64,000 nucleotides of DNA from Deltaproteobacteria bacterium (GCA_016210045.1 JACQUX010000029.1:62001-126000); one strand, 5' to 3'; shown: positions 1 to 9,642, counted from the stretch's first letter. Notes: generated by a model from the sequence alone, not told the origin. Made by a program: numbers and translations.

Positions 1-2
1 CC

Positions 3-2843
3 TATGCCAGCAGCGGCGGCCGGCATATCGAGGCCGCACTCACGATCAGCGACGACCAGATCCTCCTGCCAACGCCGACGAACCAAGGCAATCTCACGCT
101 GTTCCGCGCGCTGCACCCATTGACCGCGCCCGATTGCCACGCCGCCGTCGGCGCTGTAACGCTCCGCATCCGCTCCCCTCTCCCTTTGGGGAGAGGGCTG
201 GGTGAGGGGGAGTTGGGAGAGGAGGAGACGAATCCCACGACCGAAACGGCTGCGGAACCGTTCACGATCCAAGGCCCACCGCAACTGGTGCAGATGCTCC
301 GTCCTTGGATCATCCGCGGCCTTGGGGCCTTTGACGACGCCGTCGCCGCCCATTTCAACGCGCACGGCCGGAGCAAGACATACGGCCGCCTGGAGCAACT
401 CCTTCGCTACGAGCAGTATCAACTCGATATCACGGTGATCCCACGCCCCGAAAAAGACGGGGAATTGCTGCACGTCCAGCCGGCTGTCATTAATCCGGCA
501 CGCCGCCGGATCGGCCTGACGCTGGAACTCCCGCAGCGCAGCAACCAATCACGAGAGCGATTCTGGCAGCACACCTCACGGCGCGCATTGCTGTTCTTCC
601 TCGCCGAGGCCATCGCGACAAAACGCCAGACGCAGCATTGGGAATACGATCCTCGACGGCATATCTTCCTCGCGGACTCCCCACTGTTGCGCGCGCTGCT
701 CGGCCAGGCATCCGCGTCGAGCGCCGCACCTGCAACACCACGCTACGCGCATGTCCAATACGGCGGCGGCGACGCGAGTGCGTATCAACGCCTCGCCCCG
801 TTGCTCGACCGCGCCATCGCGCTGATGCGGACGCCCGGATTCGACAACTTTTTCCCCGACTATCACCGTGGCAACTTTGCGATCTCCTCCTTTGCCCAAC
901 TGCGCGACGCCGTGGCCCGCAGCGGAGTCGTGCAGCTCAGCGTCGAGACCAAACGCGGCGGCCACACCCCCACTGACCGCCGCACCGTCTGCAAATGCGA
1001 TCGCCTCGACTTCGATCGCACAACACCGGGAATAACGTGTACGTTCTTCCTCGACCCGAACCTCTCCGCCGACGACTGGAAGCGCTTTACCCCGGCCCAC
1101 CTGTTGTTCTCGCTCTGGGCCACGTATCACCGGCGGCGGGCGTGGAGTGGGATGGAAATCCGGCATGGCGTCGTGGCACTCAGTTCCAACACCCGCGAAG
1201 AGGGCTTCGATGCGGCCAAGGTCGCCTTCGTCCGACTCAGCCGCGTCACAGCAACGCCCGCCGTCGACGACGACGCCGCCATCCCAGACACGGACCCCAC
1301 CGCGATGACAACAGCCGAGCCCGCAACCACCACGACGGTCGTCTCGCCGGAACGCGTCCGACTGCTCGAAGCGGTCGGATTCGAGCGCTCCCAACTCCCC
1401 TATTGGCCCGAACTCGCCCTCGGCGCGGACGCCACCCCTTGCGTCGCAAGCTTCGCGCCGGGCGAACGCCCGCGCCATATCGGAACGGGCTGGACATCCG
1501 ACTTGCTCGAACACGCGGCGCGCCTCGTGAACTGGCTGACGTTGTTCGATGCCCATCTTAAACTCGGAGAGTTCTCTCCCGAGTCCCGCACCGTGGAAGT
1601 CACGAAAGCCGCACAAAAAAACCCGGCACTCGCGGCCGCGATCGCCGCGCTCGGCAGCGCCACACTCCCGGATGCCGTACTGCCACGGCCGTTTCAACAT
1701 CCGGTATTGTTATCGCTACTCGGCTTCCGACAACGCGCCTTCCCTCCAGGGAGCCGACTCATCCTCCATTGGCTCCCAGGAGAACGCCCGCAGTCCGGCA
1801 TGCACCCAACCGCCGACAAGGCACTGACGACGCTGACGGCCGGCGATCGCCGCAGCAGTCCACCGACGTATCACCTCTACGCGTATCCCCCAGACCCGAG
1901 CGCAGCGCTCACGGCGACCGCATTCCAACTGACACCCCAGCAATTACCGCAGCTCCTGCTGGAACGCGTGATCGGCGGTCGGCAACGGGCCGCCCCGTTG
2001 CTGGACCGCTTGGCCCAAGACCTCTTCCATTTGGCAACTGCGTACCGCGCCGCCCCAGCCACGCGGCCACAATCCCATATCGACGGCAACGCCGCGGCCG
2101 AGCACGGCGCGAACTTACGCGCCGCATTGCTCGGCAGCCATCGCACGATCGCGCAGGGCGCGACGAACGATGCAGCTCCCGCGATGATGTCGTGGATCGC
2201 CACGCCACGGCTGTACCACATCGAACGAGCCGGCACGCGGCGCAGCGGAGATGATTGGCTTGTCGCCTGTGCCACCGAGCGCGGTCTCTTTATCCTGTTA
2301 CAGGGGCGCCGGAACGTGACGACCGCGGAGTGGGCGCGGCTGCTGCTTGCGGTGCACCGCACACCCGCTGCGCGTCTGGAATGGGATACCGGCGGCGACA
2401 TGAGTGTGAAAGACGCGAATGGGGCCGTCATCACAACGGAGGTCCACGACCAATACACCCGCCTCGGCCTCGAGGCCGCGTTCGTCCCCCGCGCGGCCAA
2501 TGGCACGCGTCCGAGCCAACCCCCGGCCTCCAGCCCCCAGCCACCCTCAGCGCTCACAGCCACCGCCAATCCGCACTTCCGCGCCTGCCGCGACCGCGCG
2601 CTACGCGACGCATACCAAGCCGCACTCCGTTGGTTCGCGCTCCATCAAGCCAAGGTCGGACGCGACTACCGCCCACACCCGACCGACACGCGTGAAGAGG
2701 CCGCGCGGAAACGCAGCCAATTCCTGCACCGCTGGCACGACGCGGAAGGCCGCGCCGGCACCGAGCGCCCACCGTTCGACTACAACACCGCGCTCGCCCA
2801 CTGGCAGACCGTGATGGCGATCTACGACACCCCCCTCCCCTGA
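3..2843 (+). CDS. Large hypothetical protein, 5' end outside window
   Basis: I do not recognise this protein. The frame is open from base 3 without a stop, so the real start lies before the window; a TTG at 120 is only an internal codon. About 946 residues are visible. It looks soluble: I see no signal peptide or membrane segment in the visible part. It has Ala/Pro/Thr-rich linkers (around bases 1240-1330 and 2490-2570) between more globular parts, and a basic, aromatic C-terminal part. Near the N-terminus (bases 175-211) an interspersed palindromic repeat is read through in frame as Ser-Pro-Leu-Pro-Leu-Gly-Arg-Gly. The membrane protein at 3011 follows on the same strand after a 30-bp inverted repeat, so the two may work together, but the repeat could also end the transcript. 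Coding status is likely; function unknown. Confidence 0.7.
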   Translation, partial: YASSGGRHIEAALTISDDQILLPTPTNQGNLTLFRALHPLTAPDCHAAVGAVTLRIRSPLPLGRGLGEGELGEEETNPTTETAAEPFTIQGPPQLVQMLRPWIIRGLGAFDDAVAAHFNAHGRSKTYGRLEQLLRYEQYQLDITVIPRPEKDGELLHVQPAVINPARRRIGLTLELPQRSNQSRERFWQHTSRRALLFFLAEAIATKRQTQHWEYDPRRHIFLADSPLLRALLGQASASSAAPATPRYAHVQYGGGDASAYQRLAPLLDRAIALMRTPGFDNFFPDYHRGNFAISSFAQLRDAVARSGVVQLSVETKRGGHTPTDRRTVCKCDRLDFDRTTPGITCTFFLDPNLSADDWKRFTPAHLLFSLWATYHRRRAWSGMEIRHGVVALSSNTREEGFDAAKVAFVRLSRVTATPAVDDDAAIPDTDPTAMTTAEPATTTTVVSPERVRLLEAVGFERSQLPYWPELALGADATPCVASFAPGERPRHIGTGWTSDLLEHAARLVNWLTLFDAHLKLGEFSPESRTVEVTKAAQKNPALAAAIAALGSATLPDAVLPRPFQHPVLLSLLGFRQRAFPPGSRLILHWLPGERPQSGMHPTADKALTTLTAGDRRSSPPTYHLYAYPPDPSAALTATAFQLTPQQLPQLLLERVIGGRQRAAPLLDRLAQDLFHLATAYRAAPATRPQSHIDGNAAAEHGANLRAALLGSHRTIAQGATNDAAPAMMSWIATPRLYHIERAGTRRSGDDWLVACATERGLFILLQGRRNVTTAEWARLLLAVHRTPAARLEWDTGGDMSVKDANGAVITTEVHDQYTRLGLEAAFVPRAANGTRPSQPPASSPQPPSALTATANPHFRACRDRALRDAYQAALRWFALHQAKVGRDYRPHPTDTREEAARKRSQFLHRWHDAEGRAGTERPPFDYNTALAHWQTVMAIYDTPLP
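175..211. repeat. Interspersed palindromic repeat inside a coding region
   Basis: The core is a 9-bp inverted repeat (176-184 with 189-197, 4-base loop) followed by GGGTGAGGGGGA. A second, interrupted copy lies at 16660-16783. The copy here sits in frame within the large protein and adds residues without stopping translation. Such CCCTCTCCC/GGGAGAGGG elements are dispersed in many proteobacterial genomes. Confidence 0.7.
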
Positions 2844-2845
2844 AA

Positions 2846-2920
2846 TCATCGCAGCGGGGACAGGTACCTTGCGATTCAATGTTTCCGCACATCGCAAGGT
2901 ACCTGTCCCCGCTGCGATGA
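2846..2920. repeat. Perfect 30-bp inverted repeat (REP-like or terminator)
   Basis: Bases 2846-2875 and 2891-2920 are exact reverse complements around a 15-base loop. The arm contains GGGGACAGGTACCTTGCGAT. It starts three bases after the TGA of the upstream gene. There is no T-run after the stem, so a simple intrinsic terminator is less likely than a REP-like element, which can also stabilise or attenuate the mRNA. I saw no second copy in the window. Confidence 0.85.
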
Positions 2921-3010
2921 ACTTATGAGGTCGAGTAGCGGATGAGCGCTTGACCCTGCCGGTGTGACCCGGTACATCCGCAGCCATCAACCGGGATTGG
3001 GGGACTCCGC

Positions 3011-6000
3011 ATGAAATCATCTACACGTCGTTGGATCGTTGCGCTCGTTGTGCTCGCCGCACTGGCTGGCGCGCGCAGTGCTCCCGCCGCACCGATCGAT
3101 CCGCAAGCCATCCCGGAGGCACTCCGCTCCTGGATCCCGTGGGTGCTGCACGAACGCACCGAACCGCACTGCCCGTTCTTGCATGGCGACCGCGACACCC
3201 ATCGCTGTGCGTGGGCCGGCCCGCTGCATCTCACGCTCACCGCGCACGGCGGCAGTTTCAGCCAAACCTGGACCGTCTACCAACGCAGCGCCGCCCCGCT
3301 GCCGGGCGACGACAAACATTGGCCGCAAGCCGTGCAGGCCGGCGGGAAGGCCCACGCCGTCGTCGCACGTGGCGGCACGCCGCACCTCCAACTCGAACCG
3401 GGCGTCTATCCGCTCACCGGCCAATTCACCTGGGACTCGCTCCCCGATTCCCTCCCGATCCCCACCGCGACCGGCATGGTCGGCTTGACGCTGGAAGGCC
3501 GCAACCTCGCGTTCCCGCAACGCGACGACACCGGCCGTCTCTGGCTGCAACAAGGGAGCGGCGGCGACACGACGGCCGAAGAGGCGCTGACAATCCGCGT
3601 CTTTCGTCATTTGTCCGACGAGATCCCGCTGCAACTCACGACCCAACTCGTACTGGACGTGGCCGGCAAAGACCGCGAAGTGGTCTTCGCTGCCCCGCTC
3701 CCAACCGGCTTCCTCCCGCTCGCCCTCCAATCCCCCCTGCCCGCGCGGCTCGACCCCGACGGACGGCTGCGCGTGCAACTCCGCCGTGGCGAATGGACGC
3801 TCAGCCTGACCGCCCGCTCCACAGCACCGCTCTCCGCGATCACTGTAGCAGAGCAAAGTGACGCCTTGTGGGCCGCAGAGGAAGTCTGGGTCTTCGCCGC
3901 GCATCCGGAATTACGCTTGGCCTCGTTGGAAGGCGTCACATCGATCGATCCGCAACAGACCGAACTCCCGACCCTTTGGAAGCAACTCCCCGCGTATCGC
4001 GTCACGCCGGGCGCGGCGTTGCAACTGGTCGAGCGCCGCCGCGGCAACAGCGATCCGGCGGCGGATCAACTGCATCTCGCCCGCCAACTCTGGCTCGACT
4101 TCAACGGGGGCGGCTACACGGTCCGCGACCACGTGACCGGGACGATGCGCCGCGGCTGGCGACTGGAAGTGAATCGACCGTTGCAACTCGGCCACGTCGC
4201 GAGCGCTGGCGCCGATCAACTGATCACCCGCCTGACCGCCGACGGTCCCGACGGTGTCGAAATCCGCGATGCCGAACTCTCGCTCCAAGCCGACAGCCGC
4301 CTAACCGGGAAAATCCGCAAACTCCCCGCCGTCGGCTGGAACCACGACTTTCAATCGGTCCACGCCGTGCTCCATCTCCCGCCCGGCTGGCGCCTCTGGG
4401 CCACCACCGGCGTCGACCACGTCCCGCAGACCTGGGTGAATCGCTGGAACTTGCTCGACCTCTTTTTACTGCTCATCACCACGCTCGCGCTCGCGAAGTT
4501 GTGGACCCCGCGCTGGGGCGCGATTGCGTTTGTCACCTTCGGGTTGACCTTCCCGGAGAGCGGCGCACCGAAGTGGCTTTGGCTCGCACTCGTCGCCGGA
4601 ATCGCGTTATTGCGCGTCCTCCAGATCGGCTGGGTCCGCGACGTGTTGCGCGTCTATCGCGGCGTGGTCTTCGTCGCACTGCTCGGTTGCGCGCTCCCGT
4701 TCATGGTCCAGCACTTGCGGACCGGGATCTATCCGGCGCTGGAACAGCCGTACACCACACTCGACGGCACACTGCCCGCGCCGCAACCAATGGCACCCGG
4801 TCGCTACGACAACGTCAACGCGCCACCGGCTACAACCGGCGCGACAAAACCCGATGACGAAGAGCGTGACACCTATGATGCAAAGGCTGAAATCCAAGCC
4901 GCCCCGGAGCCGACACCATTGGTCGAACAACAGGCCGTCGGCGGCGCATCGGATCGCAGCTCCAGCGCATATCGTGGACTCGGCACGAAAGAAGGCAATT
5001 ACTCCAATCTGCAACAGAAGAAGCAGGCGCTCTATGCCTACCGCGCCGGCACCAAGATCCAGACCGGCCCGGGACTCCCCGGCTGGAGCTGGGACCAAAT
5101 ACAGCTGCAATGGAGCGGTCCGGTCGAGGCGTCGCAACAAATCGGTCTGTGGCTGACCGCGCCGACGTGCAACTTGATCTTCGCCGTGCTGCGCGTGCTG
5201 CTGCTGGCGTTCCTACTGTTGCGCGCGCTCGACATCACGTTGGCAGCGCTGTCCCACTGGGTCACCACTCGCCCCGCCGTCGCGGCGTGGTGGCTCGCCG
5301 CGCTCGGCGCCGGCGCTTTAGCGCATCACAGTGCTTACGCCGCCGACTTCCCGCCGGATGATTTATTGGACGATTTGCAGCAGCGCCTGCTCGCCGCGCC
5401 CAACTGCGCGCCCGAATGTGCCGCCATCGCGAAGCTGGCGATCGAGGCCGTCGGCGACACCTTGCGCGTCCGTTTGGAGGCCCACGCGCAAAGCGCGGTC
5501 GCGATTCCGCTCCCGGGAGGCCGCGAATCCTGGACTCCGCAACGCGTCACGCTCGACACCGTCACCGAACCGCCGCTGCAACGCGCCGACAACGGCGTCT
5601 TGTGGCTCGCGCTCGAACCGGGCGTGCATCAAGTGTTATTGGAAGGCCCGCTCCCGCCGCGCGACACCATCCCGCTGGCACTCCCGCTCCGGCCGTACCG
5701 CATCGACGTCACGGCAAGCAATTGGGCCGTCAGCGGCATCCACGACGACGGTTCGGTGGAAGACAGCCTGCAACTCACGCGGCAACAGCCGCTGGCCGGC
5801 CACGAGGCCGCAACCGCACAGCCCACGATGCAGCTCCCGCCGTTCCTCGCCGTGGAGCGGGAATTGACGCTCGGTCTACAATGGGAAGTCGAGACCCGCG
5901 TGCGCCGTCTGAGCCCGGCCGGCACGCCGGTCACGATCGAAGTCCCGCTCCTCGCCGGCGAATCGATCACGACCGCCGACATCACCGTGCGCGACGGCAA

Positions 6001-7195
6001 GGCTGCGGTCACGCTCGGCGCGACGGCGCATGAATTGAGTTGGCGTTCCGTGCTGGAATCGCAGCAAGCACTCACCTTGACGGCTCCGGAGACGACCACG
6101 TGGGTGGAACAATGGCGGATCGAGGCAAGTCCGTTGTGGCACGTCGCGTTCGACGGCATCCCGGCGCTCTACCCGCAACAGCCGTCCGAGGCCTCGATCC
6201 CGACCTTCCGCCCCTGGCCGGGCGAATCGATCACGCTCGCCATCTCGCGACCGGAAGGGATCAGCGGCGAGACGCTCACCATCGATCGCGCCACGTTGCT
6301 GCTCCGTCCCGACCTCCGCTCCACGGAAAACACGCTGACACTCAGTTTGCGCAGCAGCCTCGGCGGCCAACACGATCTCACGCTCCCGGCGTCCGCGAAA
6401 CTCCAGACCGTCACCATCGACGGCGCCGGCCAACCGATCCAGCTCGACGACCGCCGCCTCACCATTCCAGTCACCCCAGGCCCGCACACCGCGCAAGTGG
6501 TGTGGCGTGACAGCCACGGGATCGCGACGTTCTATCACGTCCCGCCGATCGACCTCGGCGCCGTCGGCGTGAATGCCGACGTGCAAGTGCATATGCCCGG
6601 CACCCGTTGGGTCCTGTTACTCTGCGGTCCGCGCGTCGGCCCCGCGATCCTCTTCTGGAGCTACCTCGGCGTGTTGTTGCTGGTGGCGTTCGGCCTCGGC
6701 CGTGTGACCCTCACGCCGCTGCGCACGCTGCAATGGTTCCTGCTCGGCATCGGCCTCTCACAGGCCTCCATCTGGGCCTCGTTCGTCGTGGTCGGCTGGC
6801 TGCTCGCGCTTGGGTATAGGGCACGACAGCACAACGACCAGCCGCTCTGGTTCAATACCCGCCAAGTCCTGCTCGGGTGGTGGTCGCTGATTGCGCTCGG
6901 CCTGCTGTTCATGACCATCCAACAAGGCCTGCTCGGCACCCCCGACATGCAGATCGCCGGGAACGGATCGTCGAATACGTTCCTGCATTGGTTCCAAGAC
7001 CGGACCGACGGCCACCTGCTGCCGCGCCCGTGGGTGCTTTCCATCCCGCGGATCTTCTACAGCCTCGCGATGTTGGCCTGGGCGCTGTGGCTCGCCGCCA
7101 GCCTGATCAAATGGCTCCGCTGGGGCTGGACCAGCTTCACCGCCGGCGGCGCCTGGCACACCGGCACTCCGCGGACCAGGCAGACCACCGGCTAA
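3011..7195 (+). CDS. Large multi-pass membrane protein with duplicated periplasmic part
   Basis: The family is not recognised. The 1394-residue product begins with a signal peptide (basic start, hydrophobic stretch, Ala-rich cleavage area near residue 27). Hydrophobic segments cluster at about residues 478-570, 720-776 and 1197-1370, so extracytoplasmic domains alternate with membrane bundles. After the second bundle an Ala-rich, signal-like stretch ends near residue 776 and a new domain starts. This domain and the N-terminal one share a pattern of Leu-Glu-Pro-Gly-Val followed by an Asp-x-(Leu/Ile)-Pro turn, which suggests an internal duplication. A Pro/Thr/Asp/Glu-rich linker lies at about residues 590-660. 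The start is ATG after a GGGGGA stretch (2999-3004). Its neighbour is the unrecognised protein upstream. A role in envelope or surface assembly is only inferred from topology. Confidence 0.8.
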   Translation: MKSSTRRWIVALVVLAALAGARSAPAAPIDPQAIPEALRSWIPWVLHERTEPHCPFLHGDRDTHRCAWAGPLHLTLTAHGGSFSQTWTVYQRSAAPLPGDDKHWPQAVQAGGKAHAVVARGGTPHLQLEPGVYPLTGQFTWDSLPDSLPIPTATGMVGLTLEGRNLAFPQRDDTGRLWLQQGSGGDTTAEEALTIRVFRHLSDEIPLQLTTQLVLDVAGKDREVVFAAPLPTGFLPLALQSPLPARLDPDGRLRVQLRRGEWTLSLTARSTAPLSAITVAEQSDALWAAEEVWVFAAHPELRLASLEGVTSIDPQQTELPTLWKQLPAYRVTPGAALQLVERRRGNSDPAADQLHLARQLWLDFNGGGYTVRDHVTGTMRRGWRLEVNRPLQLGHVASAGADQLITRLTADGPDGVEIRDAELSLQADSRLTGKIRKLPAVGWNHDFQSVHAVLHLPPGWRLWATTGVDHVPQTWVNRWNLLDLFLLLITTLALAKLWTPRWGAIAFVTFGLTFPESGAPKWLWLALVAGIALLRVLQIGWVRDVLRVYRGVVFVALLGCALPFMVQHLRTGIYPALEQPYTTLDGTLPAPQPMAPGRYDNVNAPPATTGATKPDDEERDTYDAKAEIQAAPEPTPLVEQQAVGGASDRSSSAYRGLGTKEGNYSNLQQKKQALYAYRAGTKIQTGPGLPGWSWDQIQLQWSGPVEASQQIGLWLTAPTCNLIFAVLRVLLLAFLLLRALDITLAALSHWVTTRPAVAAWWLAALGAGALAHHSAYAADFPPDDLLDDLQQRLLAAPNCAPECAAIAKLAIEAVGDTLRVRLEAHAQSAVAIPLPGGRESWTPQRVTLDTVTEPPLQRADNGVLWLALEPGVHQVLLEGPLPPRDTIPLALPLRPYRIDVTASNWAVSGIHDDGSVEDSLQLTRQQPLAGHEAATAQPTMQLPPFLAVERELTLGLQWEVETRVRRLSPAGTPVTIEVPLLAGESITTADITVRDGKAAVTLGATAHELSWRSVLESQQALTLTAPETTTWVEQWRIEASPLWHVAFDGIPALYPQQPSEASIPTFRPWPGESITLAISRPEGISGETLTIDRATLLLRPDLRSTENTLTLSLRSSLGGQHDLTLPASAKLQTVTIDGAGQPIQLDDRRLTIPVTPGPHTAQVVWRDSHGIATFYHVPPIDLGAVGVNADVQVHMPGTRWVLLLCGPRVGPAILFWSYLGVLLLVAFGLGRVTLTPLRTLQWFLLGIGLSQASIWASFVVVGWLLALGYRARQHNDQPLWFNTRQVLLGWWSLIALGLLFMTIQQGLLGTPDMQIAGNGSSNTFLHWFQDRTDGHLLPRPWVLSIPRIFYSLAMLAWALWLAASLIKWLRWGWTSFTAGGAWHTGTPRTRQTTG

Positions 7196-7223
7196 GTGCA
7201 GCGCCGACAGATCGGACCTTGAC

Positions 7224-7258
7224 CACGACCCAAATATGAAGGTAATATTTGGGTCGTG
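7224..7258. promoter_or_regulatory. 14-bp inverted repeat overlapping the ATPase start codon
   Basis: Bases 7224-7237 and 7245-7258 are perfect reverse complements (arm CACGACCCAAATAT) with a 7-base loop. The right arm includes the GTG start codon of the AAA ATPase gene. No clear ribosome binding site precedes that start. The dyad could be an operator for autoregulation or an RNA hairpin that hides the start. Confidence 0.7.
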
Positions 7259-8419
7259 ATCCATAGGCTAATCAACATATCGAAATCGCATTCATTTTTT
7301 CTCTTCGGACCCCGGGGATCCGGAAAATCCACGCTCTTGGAGCAGATATTTCCACCCAAGGAGCGGATAGTGCTCGATTTGTTGGATTTCGAGTTGGCCA
7401 ACGAACTGATCAGTCATCCCAATAATCTGCTGCATCGGCTGGCGCCTTATGCGGGGAAAAAACCGTGGGTGATTATCGATGAAGTGCAAAAGGCGCCGCA
7501 GCTCTTAGACCTTGTCCATAAACTCATTAAGGAGCGGCGTTTCAAATTCGCGCTCACCGGCTCGAGCGCCAGAAAACTGAAACGCGGGGCCGCCAACCTC
7601 TTAGCCGGACGAGCCTTCGTGTATCATCTGTTCCCGCTGACGGTCATGGAGCTGCAAGAGCGGTTTGTACTGCGGGATGCATTGCAATTCGGCACGCTGC
7701 CGGAGATGCTGCATTTTTCCGATACTGCCGACAAGATCCGCTTTCTGAAAGCCTACGCCGAGACCTATCTGAAAGAAGAGATCATCACGGAACAGATCGT
7801 GCGCAATCTCCCGCCGTTTCGGCGTTTCTTAGACGTCGCGGCACAGATGAATACGAACGTAATCAACTATTCCAACATCGCCAAAGACATTCATTCCGAT
7901 CCAAAAACCGTGAGCGGCTATTACGATATTTTGGAAGATACGCTGCTCGGATTGCGGCTCCCGGCGTATCACACTTCGATTCGCAAACAGCAAAAAAAGG
8001 CGGCGAAGTTTTATCTCTTCGACACCGGCATTGCCCGAACACTGGCCGGGCAGATCGATTACGATTTAGCCCCACGCAGCTTTGAATACGGGCAATTGTT
8101 TGAAGCGTTTGTCATCAATGAACTGCATCGCCGTTTGACCTACCACGGGAAGCAGTTCAAACTTTCCTACTTGCGGGTCAACGAAGACGTAGAAATCGAC
8201 CTGATCATCGAACGCGGCCGCCGCCCTCCCACATTGATCGAGATCAAATCGACCGACCAGGTCGACGCCCGCCATGCGAAGGGCCTGCTAACCCTCGGAG
8301 CGGATTTTCAGTCACCAGTCCAATATCTGATCTCCAACGACCCTGACCAGAAGCAGTTCTCCAATGTGCTGGCGTGTCCATGGAACGACGCCATCGAGCG
8401 CATCGTGAGCGACGCGTAA
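7256..8419 (+). CDS. AAA_14/DUF4143-type ATP-binding protein, copy 1
   Basis: This 387-residue protein has the layout of AAA_14 ATPases with a C-terminal DUF4143 domain. Walker A is GPRGSGKST at residues 18-26. Walker B with the Asp-Glu pair (VIIDEVQK) is near residues 72-79, and a TGSSARKLKRG segment is near residue 102. Near residue 315 the C-terminal domain carries an Asp in VEIDLI and then a Glu-x-Lys in IEIKS. This is the order of a PD-(D/E)xK nuclease-like core, although no nuclease activity has been shown here. Full length for the family. The cellular role of these ATPases is poorly known. GTG is the start because the Walker A position fits the family and translation begins inside a dyad. 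A close paralogue lies at 62195. Confidence 0.9.
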   Translation: MIHRLINISKSHSFFLFGPRGSGKSTLLEQIFPPKERIVLDLLDFELANELISHPNNLLHRLAPYAGKKPWVIIDEVQKAPQLLDLVHKLIKERRFKFALTGSSARKLKRGAANLLAGRAFVYHLFPLTVMELQERFVLRDALQFGTLPEMLHFSDTADKIRFLKAYAETYLKEEIITEQIVRNLPPFRRFLDVAAQMNTNVINYSNIAKDIHSDPKTVSGYYDILEDTLLGLRLPAYHTSIRKQQKKAAKFYLFDTGIARTLAGQIDYDLAPRSFEYGQLFEAFVINELHRRLTYHGKQFKLSYLRVNEDVEIDLIIERGRRPPTLIEIKSTDQVDARHAKGLLTLGADFQSPVQYLISNDPDQKQFSNVLACPWNDAIERIVSDA

Positions 8420-8433
8420 ACCGGGAGATGGCA

Positions 8434-9642
8434 ATGAACATCCTACAACCGACAGTGCTGGCCGTCGTCTGTGCCGTACTGAGCCACTGCGGCTCCGGGA
8501 GTTCCGCATCAACATCCAGCAGCAGCGGCGGGAGTGGCGGCGATGCGACCTCCGCCGGCGATTTAGCGGCCTGCAGCGACACGGCGCCGTTCACGGTCGC
8601 GCCGCTGGCCGCCGACGCCTACACGGCGATCGTCCCGCTCGGCAATTTGAATCCAACCGGCCATACCTTCCCCACCAATCACCTGTACCTCTATCTCAAA
8701 ACCGACGACATCGGCGTCTCCCAAACCACGCCGCTCTACGCCCCCGGCGATCTCCGCATCACCGCGATCTCCGCGTCGACCTACACCTCCGCGACACCGC
8801 CCTATACCGACTACCAACTCTACTTTTCCCCGTGCCGCGACCTGCAGGTGTATTTCCTCCACGTCAGCGGCTTAAGCGACACGATCAATGCGCAACTCGG
8901 CGATGCCTCCGACTGCACCGATTACACCACCGGCGGGACCTCCGTGCATTTCTGCAGTTACCGCTTGGCGCTGGATATCGCCGCCGGCACGCAACTTGGC
9001 ACCGCGGGTGGCAACCCCGGACAACGCGCACTCGATTTCGGTGGCTCCGACGCACGGATCACTGCGCTCCCGTTCGCCGCCACGCGCTACCAAAGCAGCA
9101 GCGACGGACTCGATCAATATCACGTCATCTGTCCGCTCGATTACTTCACCACGGAGCTGCAAGCGACGCTGCAATCCCGCCTCGGCCGTTACGACGGCAC
9201 CACGCTCCGCACGGTAGAACCGCGCTGCGGCGAAGTGGAGCAAGACGAACCGGGAACGGCGCAAGGGATTTGGTTCGTGAACGGCACGACCTCATTCCAA
9301 CAAGAAGATCCGCATTTGGCCCTCGTGCATGACAACATCGATCCGACCCTCGGCGCGTTCTCGGTCGGCGCGTCGATCCCCAGCCTCAGCAGCGGGGCCT
9401 ATTTCTTCACCCCGACCCACAGCGGCACCGTGAATCGCGACTTCGACGAGGTCACGAACGACGGCAATACGTATTGTTATGACAGTTTCCAGAACTACGT
9501 CGGCGAATCGATCGCGAGCCAATTCGTGATCCTGCTGCGCCTCACCACCACTACGACCCTCCAGATCGAGTCCCAAAGCGGCGCCACGTGCGGGTCCAAC
9601 AGTTGGACACTCGGCAGCGGCGCCGTGACGTTTGAACGGTAA
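8434..9642 (+). CDS. Secreted cysteine-rich protein, possible degenerate M23-like fold
   Basis: The start chosen is ATG 8434, six bases after a GGGAG ribosome binding site, giving 402 residues. An upstream ATG at 8374 would overlap the ATPase gene. The N-terminus is hydrophobic and ends in a Cys followed by a Ser/Gly linker, so it could be a lipoprotein, although His before the Cys is unusual for a lipobox. The mature part has about a dozen cysteines, which suggests disulfides and export. The stretch PLGNLNPTGHTFPTNH followed by LYAPGD and later YFLHVSG recalls the strand order of LytM/M23 peptidases, but the full zinc-binding set is not evident. Function unknown. It converges on the cytochrome gene with only 23 bases between them. 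Confidence 0.7.
   Translation: MNILQPTVLAVVCAVLSHCGSGSSASTSSSSGGSGGDATSAGDLAACSDTAPFTVAPLAADAYTAIVPLGNLNPTGHTFPTNHLYLYLKTDDIGVSQTTPLYAPGDLRITAISASTYTSATPPYTDYQLYFSPCRDLQVYFLHVSGLSDTINAQLGDASDCTDYTTGGTSVHFCSYRLALDIAAGTQLGTAGGNPGQRALDFGGSDARITALPFAATRYQSSSDGLDQYHVICPLDYFTTELQATLQSRLGRYDGTTLRTVEPRCGEVEQDEPGTAQGIWFVNGTTSFQQEDPHLALVHDNIDPTLGAFSVGASIPSLSSGAYFFTPTHSGTVNRDFDEVTNDGNTYCYDSFQNYVGESIASQFVILLRLTTTTTLQIESQSGATCGSNSWTLGSGAVTFER

Noticed and set aside
576-1700. Long - strand frame of 374 codons
   Set aside because: Antisense to the large + strand protein in GC-rich DNA; composition is low-complexity Gly/Arg/Glu and no motif is visible.
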